Assembly: GCA_030549495.1 (NCBI GenBank)
Contig: JAUIRK010000928.1
Span: forward strand, 943,001-1,007,000
Origin: Nectonema munidae
Taxonomy: Eukaryota > Nematomorpha > Nectonematoida > Nectonematidae
Direction: 5' to 3'
DNA length: 64,000 nt
Shown: positions 47,801 through 56,365 of the stretch, one piece after another
Layout: the number at the start of each line of letters is the position of its first letter
How positions within the stretch are numbered: the stretch's first letter is position 1
Program-made: the position numbers and the translations under genes
Notes under the pieces: model-generated
What the model was told of the DNA's origin: nothing
Database searches by the model: none
The model's input: only the letters and a program-made list of their open reading frames with translations

Positions 47801-50800
47801 TTTTTTAGGTATCTTGCAAATGCATATGCCACAAGTCCAGATACTTCTTCCTTCAAGTTTCCTTAAATTCAAGGGGGTTTTGAACCAGTGGCGTAATAAA
47901 AGTAGTCAAAGTTGTGCGTTAAAAGAAGTTGAAAAAAATAGGCTAAACACAACTGAGATGAGAATGTTAAGAATTACTGGTAAATTTAATTGGAAAGACA
48001 AATTAATCTATGAAAAAATAAGAAGTAAAGGAAATCAATAAAGTAATAGAGAGGCAAAGACTTTGGTCTTTTGAATTTTTCTTCTATAATTATTATTATT
48101 TTTCAAACTATAATCATAAAGTCTTTTTCTTTACATAAATTCTTTAAAAAACTTCCTTATTTAGGTGGCATATAATATTAACTTGACAGTTGTAAAATTT
48201 TAAACTAACTCTCGGACAGAAACGTTGCTGGTTGAATCTGATTGAAGAGGCAAAGTGGCTCGACTTCTAGGAAGTATGCATGAATGTGTGCTAATGGTGA
48301 CAAGGAGGTTTTCTTTTAACAGACGAAGTGCATCTGGTTAAACAATTGGTCTATCTCCCATGCGGAGTCCTTGTCATCTAATAAAATAAGGGTTTCCTCG
48401 TAATAGTTTAAGATTTGATGGGCTTTAAATACTGATTGAGCCCATTCGAAAATTGGGGCAATCAGTCAATACGTTGTGGATAGAGGTTTGTGCTCTGCTA
48501 TGATAGGCTGGATATGGGATTGATAGTTGATTGCTGGAATAATAGGTGAACGGCGTGGATGCTTCATATAGTACTTCTCTACGTATTCAACTACGAAGGA
48601 TCCAGTAATCAAAAAGACATGGCGGTTGTGATAATGGTTCTTAATCCTAAATCTTCTTCTGCATCCCCCCCCCCCCCCCCTCCATATAAAGCTCGAAGGA
48701 CAGGCGTTTTTTCTAATAAAGATTAAAACTCTAAAAGATCATAACAATTAATATTTAAGGCAGAGATAAAACTCTTGAATAAAAAGCAGCATGCAAATTA
48801 AAGTTGGAAAGAGAATTGTTATGCGATTTCTTGCTGAGCATTTCTTTCAGAACTACAATAGCTTGATCTCCAGGTGAAGTAGTGCTCGCCGTTGTGAGAT
48901 CATACTCAGCTATTTTGTGAGCGTAACTTTTGCTAATCTCCCACTTATTTAATTCTTCTTTTTGGTTGCGAACAACAGCAATTTCATCTTCAGGGATGTC
49001 CATCTTTAATAAATTTGTAACACCTACTCGAAGATGAGGAGCTACTCTTTCTCATTTGAACATAAAGTCTGGGTTCAAACGTTTCATTTTTACAGGTTTC
49101 CCATTGAAATAGTAATTGCGTTGGTATGCTAATAATCTGTCTGAATACCAAGTGCCGAAAATTTTTAGTGATAATCTTAACCTGTGAAAGTTGGATGCAG
49201 GCGAACCTTTGATAGAATCGAGAAGCAATCTACTGGTATTTGGACCATCAATACCTGATTATCCCCAGCTGCACTAAGGTATCCTAAGTTAAAAGATCCC
49301 ATAGAATTCTTGATGATGGGTATCGTCATTACTGATCAAAGTTTTTGAAAGATACCTTGGCTTCCACCAGTATGCCCTGTCCACTGGTGGAATCGGCCCG
49401 GAGTTTCAGGAGGGTAGAATTTGTTGGACGAAATCAAAGTGGAATCCAAGAAGGTCTTCATTGCACTATGATAATGTCTGTTTCCTAAAATCTCAATTAG
49501 TTTGTTTACCGCAGTTTATTGGAGAACAGGGCGGAACGTAAAGTTCAACTGCTCCAAATCAAGTATTAAACTTACACATACACGAGTTTCAGAGCGAGGA
49601 AAAGTGATAAGACGTTCTAATCTTCTTTTTATAGCGATACCAGTCATCGTCATAGTTTGTTGAGGGAAAAAAAGAAGAGCGTGTTCAACCAAATTTCTCT
49701 CGCAAGATGAGCACATCATGCGGCACTCTAGAGTAAGCATAGAAAACTCTAGGAGAGTGACCTTGAGCCCTCGCTCTTTGGGCATTAGTTGTATCACGAC
49801 CCATTGAGGGGAGAATATAACCTACTTGCTCGATTTCTTGGAAGTATGCATGACTGTGTATTGTTTCTCGAGAAAGCTTTTCCAATATTAGAAATGTGTG
49901 CTGATGGTGGCGAGGAGGTTGTCTTTTTAACAGACAAAGTGCTCTGGATCAAACAATTGATCTATGTTACTTCGGTTCGGAATAATGGCCTTGTCATCAT
50001 TAAAGTAATAGTTCCCCTGTAATAGTTGAAGACTTGGTGGGCTTCAAATACTACTTGAGTCCATTCCAATATAGGAGCAAATAGACAATACGTTACGGAT
50101 TGAGGATTGTGCTCTGCTATGATAGACTGAATATGGGAATGGTAGTTGATTAATGGAATAATAGGTGGAAGGCGTCGATGCTTCATGGAGTACCGCACTA
50201 CGTATTCATCTACCAAAAATCCAGTATTTTCTTTCAAGATATCATTGTCACTTCTCAATAGAGCTATTCCGAATCGATAGATTTTCACTAATACTTCTTC
50301 ATCATCCACATGAGGATAGAAGTTCAGTATTTCTTAGCCATATTGCTCGAGAATAAATTTAGCAGCCAAATCTCCATAATTAGATAATAGTCTGCGGTAA
50401 TGTGATAGCTGATCTATGAAAGGTTTTATTTGGAGCGATTCATCAACAAGGGATAAAACATTTTTCTTCTTTTTGATATTAGAGTTTCAAGAATAAAGTT
50501 TGAATCAGGATCATTTGCTTCTCCATTTCTAATGTTAGCAATGGCGACGTTGGAGTCAGAGGCAATTACAATCTTTTCTTTTCCTATGAAAGCTGCCAAT
50601 ATGATAGCTAGAAGCTCCGATTGTTGATTGGGGAGTTCCTTCTTGAGTTTGATTGCGAGTGATTCTCGATTTTCTTTTTTTGAAGAAACCAAGTTGAGTT
50701 GGAGTTGCATCTGTATAAATTGTCTCTGACGACGGACTAAAATCAACGAATGGAACAAGCAGGAAAATAGAATTCCAAACCGCCATCCATGCCGAAGCAT

Positions 50801-53586
50801 TCGATTTGCCATTCTTCCAATATTAAATAAAGATTGGAGAACCTCTTAGGAGTGTGTGTTATTGTTCTAAGTTAGTAGTTCGTGTAGCCAGGGCATCTTT
50901 GTAAAAGCTTGATTAGGAATAACTTTGCATTTGAGGCTAGGGAGATGATTATTAGACTAGCTTTGATCTTCTTCCTTGTCTTCTCAGATGTTTACAGGGT
51001 TCTTTTCTCCAGATTAACTTTTATGCCTAAGTATTCGCAGCTTCTCTCTGACAATAGGGAACTTTTCTTTTCGTTTATTTTGATACCAAGCTTTTTTTTT
51101 AGAAAACTTACGAATTCTCTTGTGGCAACTCCGGCTTCTTTTAGGTTTCCTCCTAAGATGAGCATATCATAGATGTATACTAAAATTAATATGATGTACT
51201 TGTGTTCTAGGAAGACTGAGCGTAGTTTGCACAGGGTGCGTTGCAGTACTGCAGGCGAAAAAATGTAGCCCCATTGGAAGTTTCTTGAATAGGAAGTATT
51301 TTCCATTTACTTTAAAGCAGAAAAGATCCCTGTAAATTTTCGCAATGTTAATTCCAAAAAAGGCCTATTTTATGTCAATCTGGGAACGATACCTGTAGTT
51401 GGGGGGAATGCATCTAAGTGCATGCGGAGCAACCAGACTAATCGAAGAGTTTCAAACAGTTCTTTTGTGAATGAGAAATTTGCTATAAACCATACCTTAT
51501 TCCCTTTCTTTGGTACTAGAAAGACAGGTGAACCAATCCTTGGTCTTCTGCATTCCTCAATAACACCACACTCCATCAAGCTAAGGATTACTTTGCCCCT
51601 AATAAACACTCTTGACCTTTTGCAAGAGGCAAAGCCTAGAAAAGGAGCCGAATTCACTTGCGTTCATGATCTTATGCACGAAACCGTAGGAGAGTACTTT
51701 ATCTGAGAACCCATCTCTAAGATTGCCCGGTACAATTCATTTTGAGCTGGAACAATTGAAGGTGGTGTCTTTGTTGATACTGATGATGACACTGCTATCA
51801 CTTCAATCCGGACCGTAGCTTAAAATGGTTAGCCATCTTTGCACCCGAGTGCAATATTCTAAATTTTCGCAAAATGTGTTTCGCAGGATGCACCTTCACT
51901 GAAAAGAGTGGAACATATGTAAATACAGAGGGACGAGTTCAGTATTCGTCGCAAGTCGTTTCGCCTCCCGAAAGGTCTCGAGAAGACTGGAAAATTCTGA
52001 GGGTTCTTTCAGAAGTACTCGGAAAGACGCAACTTCCTTTCGATACACTGGCAGGCTTGCACGCAGAGATGAAGAATGATGAATCAATTTCACATCTCAT
52101 CACGCACACTCCCTTCAAATTCAAGGCAGGCGGCGAAGAGTACCAAAAGTTGATGCGCTTTGCTGAAACTCAAATCAAAAGCTGCGATTTGACAATTGTG
52201 AGTTTCCTCTTTATTTCTTTTTCACGCCCGGATTCTGTTAAGTAAAAACTGAACATTTACATTCTTATACTCATCATAAAATCCATTTTATCTCTATAAA
52301 GAATCGGGGGAAAAAGAACTAAGTGGTTTAAAAAATAGATGAAGTGGTGCTGAAGCTTAAGCATCATAATGAGGGTGATAGAATATAGATATAGATAAAA
52401 CTTCAAAATAGTAAAATAATATATAATTTTTTCACTTTGCTATAAGCCTCTAAGGAGGCGAAATATTGCTCTCATATCGTTCAAATTCTATCAATAAAGT
52501 TGTTTACTATTTTGCAGTTTTCATTTAACAAAAGGCTGTCGAAACAAAAGAACAATTCAATTTTTTACCTCTCTATACTCGTCTCTTCATCCAGTCCTGG
52601 CTAATAAAATTATCCGCCATCAGGGTGACCCATCGATTTTTATATGTGAGTTAGAAGGGTGCTGAAGGTTTATCACTGTTATTGAAGTTGGCATATTTTA
52701 AATTATAATTGAAAATATGAAGACTTCTCGCGATTGTTGAAATTGATATATTTTGAATTTAAAATTCTTTGTTAAAAATATATTAACCTCAATGTTAATT
52801 TTTATTCTACAAATTTTTGGTTACACAAATATTTTTAGAACAGCCAATTCATAACCTTCGTAATATTTATTAGACAATATCAGGGGAGCTGAGGAGTCGT
52901 ATCAATAATAATAGAAACAAGTGTAAAATTGATTAATCATCATTTTTTATTTAGGTCAGCCTTTTTCTTACGAACGGTAACCAATCAGAAAACTTTGCTT
53001 TTCAGACAACACGATTTTGAGCATCCATTTCTTGCAAAGCACACCCATCTCCTTTTTTATTGTGTCGCTCACATTTAATTCGTGTTGTGATTGGTGCTTT
53101 CCAAGCAAAACTTTTACGCCGGGTGCCCTTCCTGATTGCAACCTTCACCAATTTATCATGGGATAAACTAAGCATTAAATTGATGCCTGATTTTAAGAAA
53201 CAGTAACGTTATATTATTGTTATTCATTTCTTTCTTGAGAGACGTTCGTAAAACGGAAAGAAACGAATAAAAATTAATATTTTAGCTACTATACTCTCTC
53301 ACAACTATAATAATAATTAAAAATGGAATGTGAGTTTTAATTGCGATATTTTGCCGCTTATTTTCTATTCAAAATGACGATGTAGTTGAACTTTTGTTTT
53401 TGCTTTTAGCCGAAAGCGAGTTCTTTCGTTTTGAAGCCACCCATTGTTGAGTTGAAGGACTACTACCAAACAAATGCGATTTCGCGATCTTCTCCAACAA
53501 TGGCCAGATGTGTCAAAGCCGCGCTCAAAGCTTCCCAAGACAAGGAATTGTTTTCTCCTGAGTTGAAAGTTATAACAACGACATAA
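29608..53586 (+). CDS. NDUFS1: NDUFS1, mitochondrial complex I 75 kDa Fe-S subunit (9 exons)
   Basis: The product is the large electron-transfer subunit of NADH:ubiquinone oxidoreductase in the matrix arm; it passes electrons from the NADH module towards the quinone. I join 29608-29808, 30940-31212, 31646-31782, 37237-37534, 39192-39522, 42585-42758, 46061-46561, 51887-52197 and 53410-53586. All introns are GT-AG, and the frame is kept across all of them, giving 800 residues (human about 727). Residues 1-40 are rich in S, R and K with few acids, a mitochondrial presequence. All cluster ligands are present: 2Fe-2S C80, C91, C94, C108; 4Fe-4S N5 H140, C144, C147, C153; 4Fe-4S N4 C196, C199, C202, C246. 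The C-terminal half is a diverged molybdopterin-oxidoreductase-like fold. The start is the first ATG of the exon with the presequence. Introns range from about 0.4 to 5.5 kb and hold many transposons. Confidence 0.96.
30305..30704. mobile_element. Merlin-like MITE in NDUFS1 intron 1
   Basis: The left end GCTACTTATTGGTTATCTCC and the reverse complement of the right end, GGTACTTTTTGGTTATCTCA, are inverted repeats. They resemble the Merlin element ends at 17773-18959 (GGTACTTTTCTGTTATCTCC). No transposase lies inside. The middle (30360-30545) is full of TTAGTTAATTAG-type simple sequence. Confidence 0.65.
30940..31212 (+). CDS. NDUFS1: NDUFS1 exon 2
   Basis: Starts after TTTTAG with [16 protein letters not shown] and ends with CDLQDQ in phase 0 (donor GTAATT). 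It carries all 2Fe-2S ligands and the [14 protein letters not shown] motif of cluster N5. The spacing of the Cys residues equals that of the human protein. Confidence 0.96.
31646..31782 (+). CDS. NDUFS1: NDUFS1 exon 3
   Basis: Begins with [11 protein letters not shown] after a TTTAAG acceptor and ends inside an Arg codon (AG|G) at a GTACGT donor. It carries CIHCTRC of cluster N4 and the conserved [18 protein letters not shown]. Confidence 0.95.
31892..32711. mobile_element. pogo/Tigger-type MITE in NDUFS1 intron 3
   Basis: The left end TGTCAAACCTGCCTATAGCG and the reverse complement of the right end, CAGTCAAACCTGTGTTAGCG, are inverted repeats. Both ends lie beside TA and continue inward with similar GC-rich sequence (GGTGGCCG and GCGGCC-type blocks). 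No coding capacity was seen inside. Confidence 0.65.
33185..34825 (+). pseudogene. Tigger/pogo transposase remnant
   Basis: Plus-strand fragments follow pogo-type order: [20 protein letters not shown] (helix-turn-helix) near 33195; [20 protein letters not shown] (CENP-B-type DNA-binding domain) near 33490; [20 protein letters not shown] near 33660-33715; [20 protein letters not shown] and then [14 protein letters not shown] near 33945-34050, the region around the catalytic D; and [20 protein letters not shown] near 34260-34320. A right end resembling CAGTTAACACT (reverse complement) precedes TA at 34826. No left end found. Stops and shifts make it inactive. Confidence 0.75.
34880..35175. other. 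homopolymer-rich segment, suspected consensus artefact
   Basis: Long A, T and G runs follow one another (including G x 18 near 35143-35160) with short unique words between them. A lysine-rich minus-strand frame here is meaningless. It looks like unreliable consensus. Confidence 0.55.
35480..36296 (+). pseudogene. hAT transposase C-terminus with right terminal repeat
   Basis: The last 73 codons (35848-36069) read [20 protein letters not shown] then [20 protein letters not shown], the hAT C-terminal dimerisation region. Upstream, beyond a shift near 35775, are [20 protein letters not shown] and [12 protein letters not shown], consistent with the same protein; stops occur near 35590. The element seems to end at 36296 with CTAGAACCGCCACTG, a hAT-type terminal repeat (CAGTGGCGGTTCTAG inverted). 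The 5' portion falls into or beyond the homopolymer-rich stretch before 35175. Confidence 0.8.
36305..37236. other. end of NDUFS1 intron 3, no element recognised
   Basis: AT-rich with a few ATGATG runs (36940-36965). The acceptor TTCTTCAG directly precedes exon 4. Confidence 0.5.
37237..37534 (+). CDS. NDUFS1: NDUFS1 exon 4
   Basis: Completes the split Arg codon and continues [19 protein letters not shown]. It carries the fourth N4 ligand in [15 protein letters not shown] and ends with NEE spanning a phase-0 junction (donor GTGATC). Confidence 0.95.
38334..38364 (+). repeat. possible Tc1/mariner-type terminal repeat
   Basis: TACAGTGCCGTGCAAACGTT followed by TTCGGCCACC next to a TA resembles Tc1-type ends. 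No partner repeat was found within intron 4, so only one end may survive. Confidence 0.3.
39192..39522 (+). CDS. NDUFS1: NDUFS1 exon 5
   Basis: Starts [14 protein letters not shown], the conserved entry to the oxidoreductase-like domain, and ends with one base of a Gly codon at a GTATTA donor. The section after DWENVLP is well diverged from vertebrate sequence. Confidence 0.93.
39523..40989. other. NDUFS1 intron 5, 5' part
   Basis: AT-rich with no coding resemblance and no element ends recognised. Confidence 0.5.
40990..41120 (-). repeat. tRNA-derived SINE, copy 3
   Basis: Minus-strand copy of the family at 8577 and 27775, here inside NDUFS1 intron 5. It keeps GGTTCGATCC (reversed) and the GCGCAATTGTGCC tail. 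Confidence 0.72.
41783..41860 (+). repeat. tRNA-like sequence, SINE head or tRNA pseudogene
   Basis: ATGGCCTAGTGGTAAGAGCG resembles a pol III A box and D arm. TGTTCGATTCC about 30 bases on resembles the B box and T loop. Acceptor and T stems do not pair well, so a functional tRNA is unlikely. It differs from the three-copy SINE family. Confidence 0.5.
42585..42758 (+). CDS. NDUFS1: NDUFS1 exon 6
   Basis: Contains [20 protein letters not shown], then RIRKCW and [13 protein letters not shown], matching the family blocks LLVGTNPR.EA..FNARIRK and P.DLTY.YDHLG. Phase 1 at both ends. Confidence 0.94.
42759..45813. other. NDUFS1 intron 6, no gene seen
   Basis: AT-rich sequence with no frame of recognisable content. 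A C-rich/CTCC patch near 43120-43210 may be an old element. The last 250 bases of the intron contain the 152-bp repeat listed separately. Confidence 0.5.
45814..45965 (+). repeat. 152-bp direct repeat, copy 1 (before exon 7)
   Basis: Matches 48082-48233 over 152 bases with about four substitutions and no gap. It lies about 95 bases before the exon 7 acceptor. Confidence 0.88.
46061..46561 (+). CDS. NDUFS1: NDUFS1 exon 7
   Basis: The longest exon. Starts after AATATAG with [10 protein letters not shown], includes [35 protein letters not shown], and [11 protein letters not shown] then CADIILPG. The stretch between LKEG and AKKPM is longer than in vertebrates and explains part of the extra length. 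Ends at a GTAAGA donor, phase 1. Confidence 0.94.
46684..46949. mobile_element. hAT-type MITE in NDUFS1 intron 7
   Basis: Ends CAGTGGCAGATCCAAG and, inverted, CAGTGGCTGATCCATA. Flanking 8-mers GTGCATAC (46676-46683) and GTGCGTAC (46950-46957) differ at one base. A C-rich run lies near the right end. 266 bp, no coding capacity. Confidence 0.82.
47870..48050 (+). pseudogene. RTE-like reverse transcriptase fragment
   Basis: The frame contains [20 protein letters not shown] and [18 protein letters not shown], the short C-terminal block seen in the RTE copies at 24782 and 26150. Heavily truncated at both ends. Confidence 0.6.
48082..48233 (+). repeat. 152-bp direct repeat, copy 2 (after exon 7)
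   Basis: Near-identical partner of 45814-45965. It ends about 20 bases before the duplicated viral polymerase fragment. Confidence 0.88.
48253..48608 (-). pseudogene. endogenous viral L polymerase fragment, partial second copy
   Basis: This aligns at nucleotide level with 49826-50224, roughly four in five bases by eye. A deletion of about 40 bases removes the stretch around 49855-49895 of the other copy. It carries a fragment of the region upstream of the RNA polymerase catalytic core, with stops. Lying downstream of the main copy in the same orientation, it is a duplicated piece rather than the continuation of the gene. Confidence 0.7.
48755..50470 (-). pseudogene. endogenous viral element: L (RNA-dependent RNA polymerase) of a mononegavirus-like virus
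   Basis: Read on the minus strand from 50470, broken frames follow the order of a negative-strand RNA virus polymerase. After a less conserved part (about 49962-50470) come PKERGLK (family KERE(L/I)K) and FPQQTMTM near 49640-49790, then motif A as [10 protein letters not shown] with its Asp at about 49560, motif B as [13 protein letters not shown] near 49340-49380, and motif C GDNQ at 49255-49266. A post-core stretch runs to 48755. In the virus this enzyme transcribes and copies the RNA genome. Several frameshifts and stops show that the copy is dead. GDNQ is diagnostic of Mononegavirales and relatives such as chuviruses; the family within that group is uncertain. It sits in NDUFS1 intron 7, opposite in strand to the host gene. 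Confidence 0.82.
50426..51850 (-). pseudogene. reverse transcriptase / RNase H retroelement of unusual type, broken
   Basis: Minus-strand order: an N-terminal block ending [18 protein letters not shown] (about 51650-51720); [20 protein letters not shown] then VPKKGNK (51370-51657); IDIK followed by an in-frame TAG before AFFGINIAK (near 51330-51380); [10 protein letters not shown], a one-base shift, then [23 protein letters not shown], where the catalytic YxDD is damaged; [15 protein letters not shown] and CEYLGIKV. The RNase H follows: [23 protein letters not shown], and [12 protein letters not shown] (50426-50786). No integrase or tyrosine recombinase was seen. Its RNase H is related to the open frame at 11043-11520. 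It abuts the viral L fragment at about 50465. The class, DIRS-like or pararetrovirus-like, is unresolved. Confidence 0.72.
51887..52197 (+). CDS. NDUFS1: NDUFS1 exon 8
   Basis: Completes a Gly codon and reads [36 protein letters not shown], and LPFDTL. Ends with CDLTI in phase 0 at a GTGAGT donor. Confidence 0.95.
52198..53409. other. NDUFS1 intron 8
   Basis: Contains the second hairpin-GAAA-AATAAA repeat (52446-52499). Otherwise AT-rich with no coding content recognised. Confidence 0.5.
52446..52499 (+). repeat. hairpin-GAAA-AATAAA repeat, copy 2
   Basis: GCCT (52446) and AGGC (52456) pair around CTAAGG-type loop, followed by GAAATATT and, 33 bases later, AATAAAG. Same layout as 28868-28931, but the leading CTGAAGA is not conserved. 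Confidence 0.4.
53410..53586 (+). CDS. NDUFS1: NDUFS1 exon 9 (terminal)
   Basis: Starts [20 protein letters not shown] and continues [20 protein letters not shown], equivalent to the vertebrate [23 protein letters not shown]. TAA stop at 53584-53586. Confidence 0.94.
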   Translation, partial: PKASSFVLKPPIVELKDYYQTNAISRSSPTMARCVKAALKASQDKELFSPELKVITTT

Positions 53587-53691
53587 ATTATATCCTTCTC
53601 TTCTCTGTGTGTTATCCTTTCAGAATCTTTTTGTTTCACAAGCACTTTTTACAAAATTGAGTGTTTAGCGCTTTTCATTTTGACTACGAAT

Positions 53692-53697
53692 AATAAA
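53692..53697 (+). promoter_or_regulatory. NDUFS1: candidate poly(A) signal of NDUFS1
   Basis: AATAAA about 105 bases downstream of the stop codon; no nearer exact match was noticed. Confidence 0.4.
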
Positions 53698-53699
53698 TT

Positions 53700-54768
53700 A
53701 AATATATTTTCAATCCAGAAGACAGGGATAAAGTTAACATTTATTGGGCTTTCTCAAACAAATGCTAAGAGAAGAAAATGAACTCGATATTTCCGACAGA
53801 ATTCAGTTTATTTACTCTTTCAAATGACTTTTTTAGTCAAAATTACAGAACAGAAAAAATAAAATTTACTATAGTAATTTATATTAGCTTTTTACCCTTC
53901 ATAAAAAATCTAGCAACTTTTATTAAATAGTAAGCTTAAAGTTATGCCCGCAAATTGGTAAGTTTTTAGTCTATTAATTTTGTTTTAAAAAGTAATTTTT
54001 CCTGGTTCTGAGTAGTTTAACAACGTTATAGCATCACCAAGCAAAGATCAATTTTCTTTATATGTTTAAAAGGTGTTTGCGGAAAAAATTCCCCCAATTT
54101 AAAATTAGGAAAAAATGCGCAACACAAAAAATTTCAAAAAATAATTAATTTTTCAACATTATTCGTTCAATTATATTATTTATTTAGAAATTATTTTTTA
54201 ATTACATACTACAAATATATTTAGTCTTTTAACTTTACTATAATAATATCCGGTAATTTCATCGTAGTAACTTCATGGTGGAAATTTTAGTGTATAGTAA
54301 ATTCATTGTAATGCAATACATCGTTGATATTTTCACCGTTAAGTATTTTCATCGTAATTCCTTTGCTTCTCAAATTTTGTGTATATATAAATATCTTTTC
54401 TTAGGATGTTTTTTAATAATAAAACTTTAATATACCTTTTTGATATTTTGTGCCTTTAAAATGTACAATTATGACGGATTTTGAAACTGCATCAATTAAT
54501 GCATTCAAAGCAATTAGATAAAATAATTATAAGAATAATTAAAAATTTTCAAATATAATTAAATTATTATACTTGAAGTGTATTGCTTCTTTTTTTTAAA
54601 CTGTTTTACTAGACACCAAAATTCTTTTAAAAAATCAATAGTTCAAGCTCCTCTAAATTTGTATTCTAAAATAAAAAAAGAAAAAAAATTATTTACAGTT
54701 TTATTTTTTACTAACAACGTTATGATATCAAACAACTTTTTTTATTTTTTATCAAATGAAAGTCTTTC
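53700..54768. other. AT-rich intergenic downstream of NDUFS1
   Basis: No frame of recognisable content. Around 54240-54360 there are several repeats of TTCATCGTA-like words of unknown meaning. Confidence 0.5.
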
Positions 54769-56224
54769 CTATCTGCTTCCTCGATGAATGTTGTGGCCAA
54801 CACATTTTAAAAAATCGTCCATTTGTAATTCACCTGCATTATATCTATTACATAAACATTTTAACCTTTCCTGCTGTTGCTGTTGAGCACGCTTAATTCT
54901 TTTTTTCATCTCCTTTCCAAAATCATATTGTAAAACTTTTGCTTCAGTTCGTTTCCTCCATCTGGATATAGTGTATCGCACGCCATATAGAAGGATGGGT
55001 GAGACCTACAAGTTTGCTAAACCTACTGTTCCAACCTTCGCAAACATTGTTCGTTCAAGGATCGCCATTTAGAGTTTCTTCATGAACATTCCAAATTTTC
55101 GGTGGAAAACGGGGAGGAATATACCCGTACCTGAGTTTCAGTATTTTCAACTCTATTACGTTGCCGATATGAACCGTTAATATAGGTAGCGTTGAAGTAG
55201 TTGAGAAGTTCTTCTGTTCCCGGGTGCGCATAATTACATAAACATTCATAACCAAGAAAAACTTCATTCATTGGTAAAAATGCCAAGCCGTCCATCATTC
55301 CACAAAAGTGTTTGAAGTCAATATCACAGCGATAACGCTTGACTAATCCCAACTCTTGAATTTTGCGCCAAGTTGATTGTGTCAGGTGATAAAAACATGC
55401 TCGAATTTGAACATCAGTTCCAAGAATTAATGGAATAGCTTGCATTACACGGCACTCAAAATCACATTTTATGGTATCTGGATTCACATCAAGTCCTAGT
55501 TGTTCACAACGATCAACAACAACTTTCAGAAGTTGTTCATAGGCATCCTGAGTTTTTCGTTGAAGAAATGCATATACAACTGGAACTGAACTTTTTCCCA
55601 GTGAGGCATGTATCACATATAGCTGAAGAAAACCTGGAGGTGCCATAGAAAAGCAGCCATCCATAAACCATGTCTCTGCGGCAGCCAGTTTGGCCAAATG
55701 TTTGTTTGTCGCGTACACGATGATTCGGCAATTTGACTCTGGACCGTTATCATACAACAAGAAGCGTCTCGGATTTGGCCCAGTTGTTAACGCCCATTTC
55801 GAATCACAATCTATCAAAAGATCTTGAAGAGTTTGAGGTATCGGAGGAAATTCATTACTCCTTTGATTTCAAATGCTCCTTTTGCAAGTAGAATCGGATT
55901 GAATGTGCATTTGCATCACTTGATCAAGTTGTTGAATCTTTGAGAAAAAATAATGGCTGGTTTATCATTTGTACTTTTAGCCCCTTCTTTCATAATAGTG
56001 CGAGCTTTGCAGATTTTGATCTTCGTCTGATCTGGTTCATGATCATGATTTGTTACAATAACAGGGTTATCATTATAAGGCGATGCTTTAATTCTTGCCT
56101 TGCAACCATTAGTTCTACCGACACATTTCCAAAATATTGACTTTTTATTAGTTTTCTGCTTAGTGTACATATATCCTTCGTAACATAATTTTTGACTATC
56201 TTTGTTAGATTTTATGATCTCCAT
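54769..56224 (-). pseudogene. MULE transposase with FLYWCH zinc finger, broken
   Basis: The N-terminal frame (55916-56224) is a FLYWCH finger: GYMYTKQKTNKKSIFWKCVG, then CKARI and NHDHEPD provide the Cys/His ligands. The central frame (55080-55817, 245 codons) is the MULE domain: WFMDGCFSMAPPGFLQLYVI (first catalytic D in MDG), IKCDFECRVMQAI (second D), and ACFYHLTQSTWRKIQ (conserved Cys/His). The C-terminal part has RTNNVCEGWNSRFSKLVGLT-type sequence near 55010-55060 after a stop, then a basic, glutamine-rich tail (54769-54981). Frameshifts near 55850 and 55070 inactivate it. Such proteins mobilise Mutator-like elements; its terminal repeats were not found. Confidence 0.85.
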
Positions 56225-56365
56225 TTAAAAAAAAACTTAAAAAAAAAAAAAAAAAAAAACATTTCCGAAAAAAAAAAAACCCTTTCTTTCGCAAAAAAAA
56301 AAGGGTGTTGAGAAAAAAAAAAAAAAAAAAGGGTTTTCAAAAAAAATGTTTTTTTTTTTTTTAAA
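56224..56365. other. homopolymer-rich segment, suspected consensus artefact
   Basis: Runs of 8-20 A alternating with short words (CCCTTTC, GGGTG, GGGTTTTC) and then a T run. It starts immediately before the ATG of the MULE pseudogene. Confidence 0.5.

Noticed and set aside
48755..50470. Functional viral polymerase gene
   Set aside because: Several frameshifts and stops, partial length, and location within a host intron show a dead insertion.
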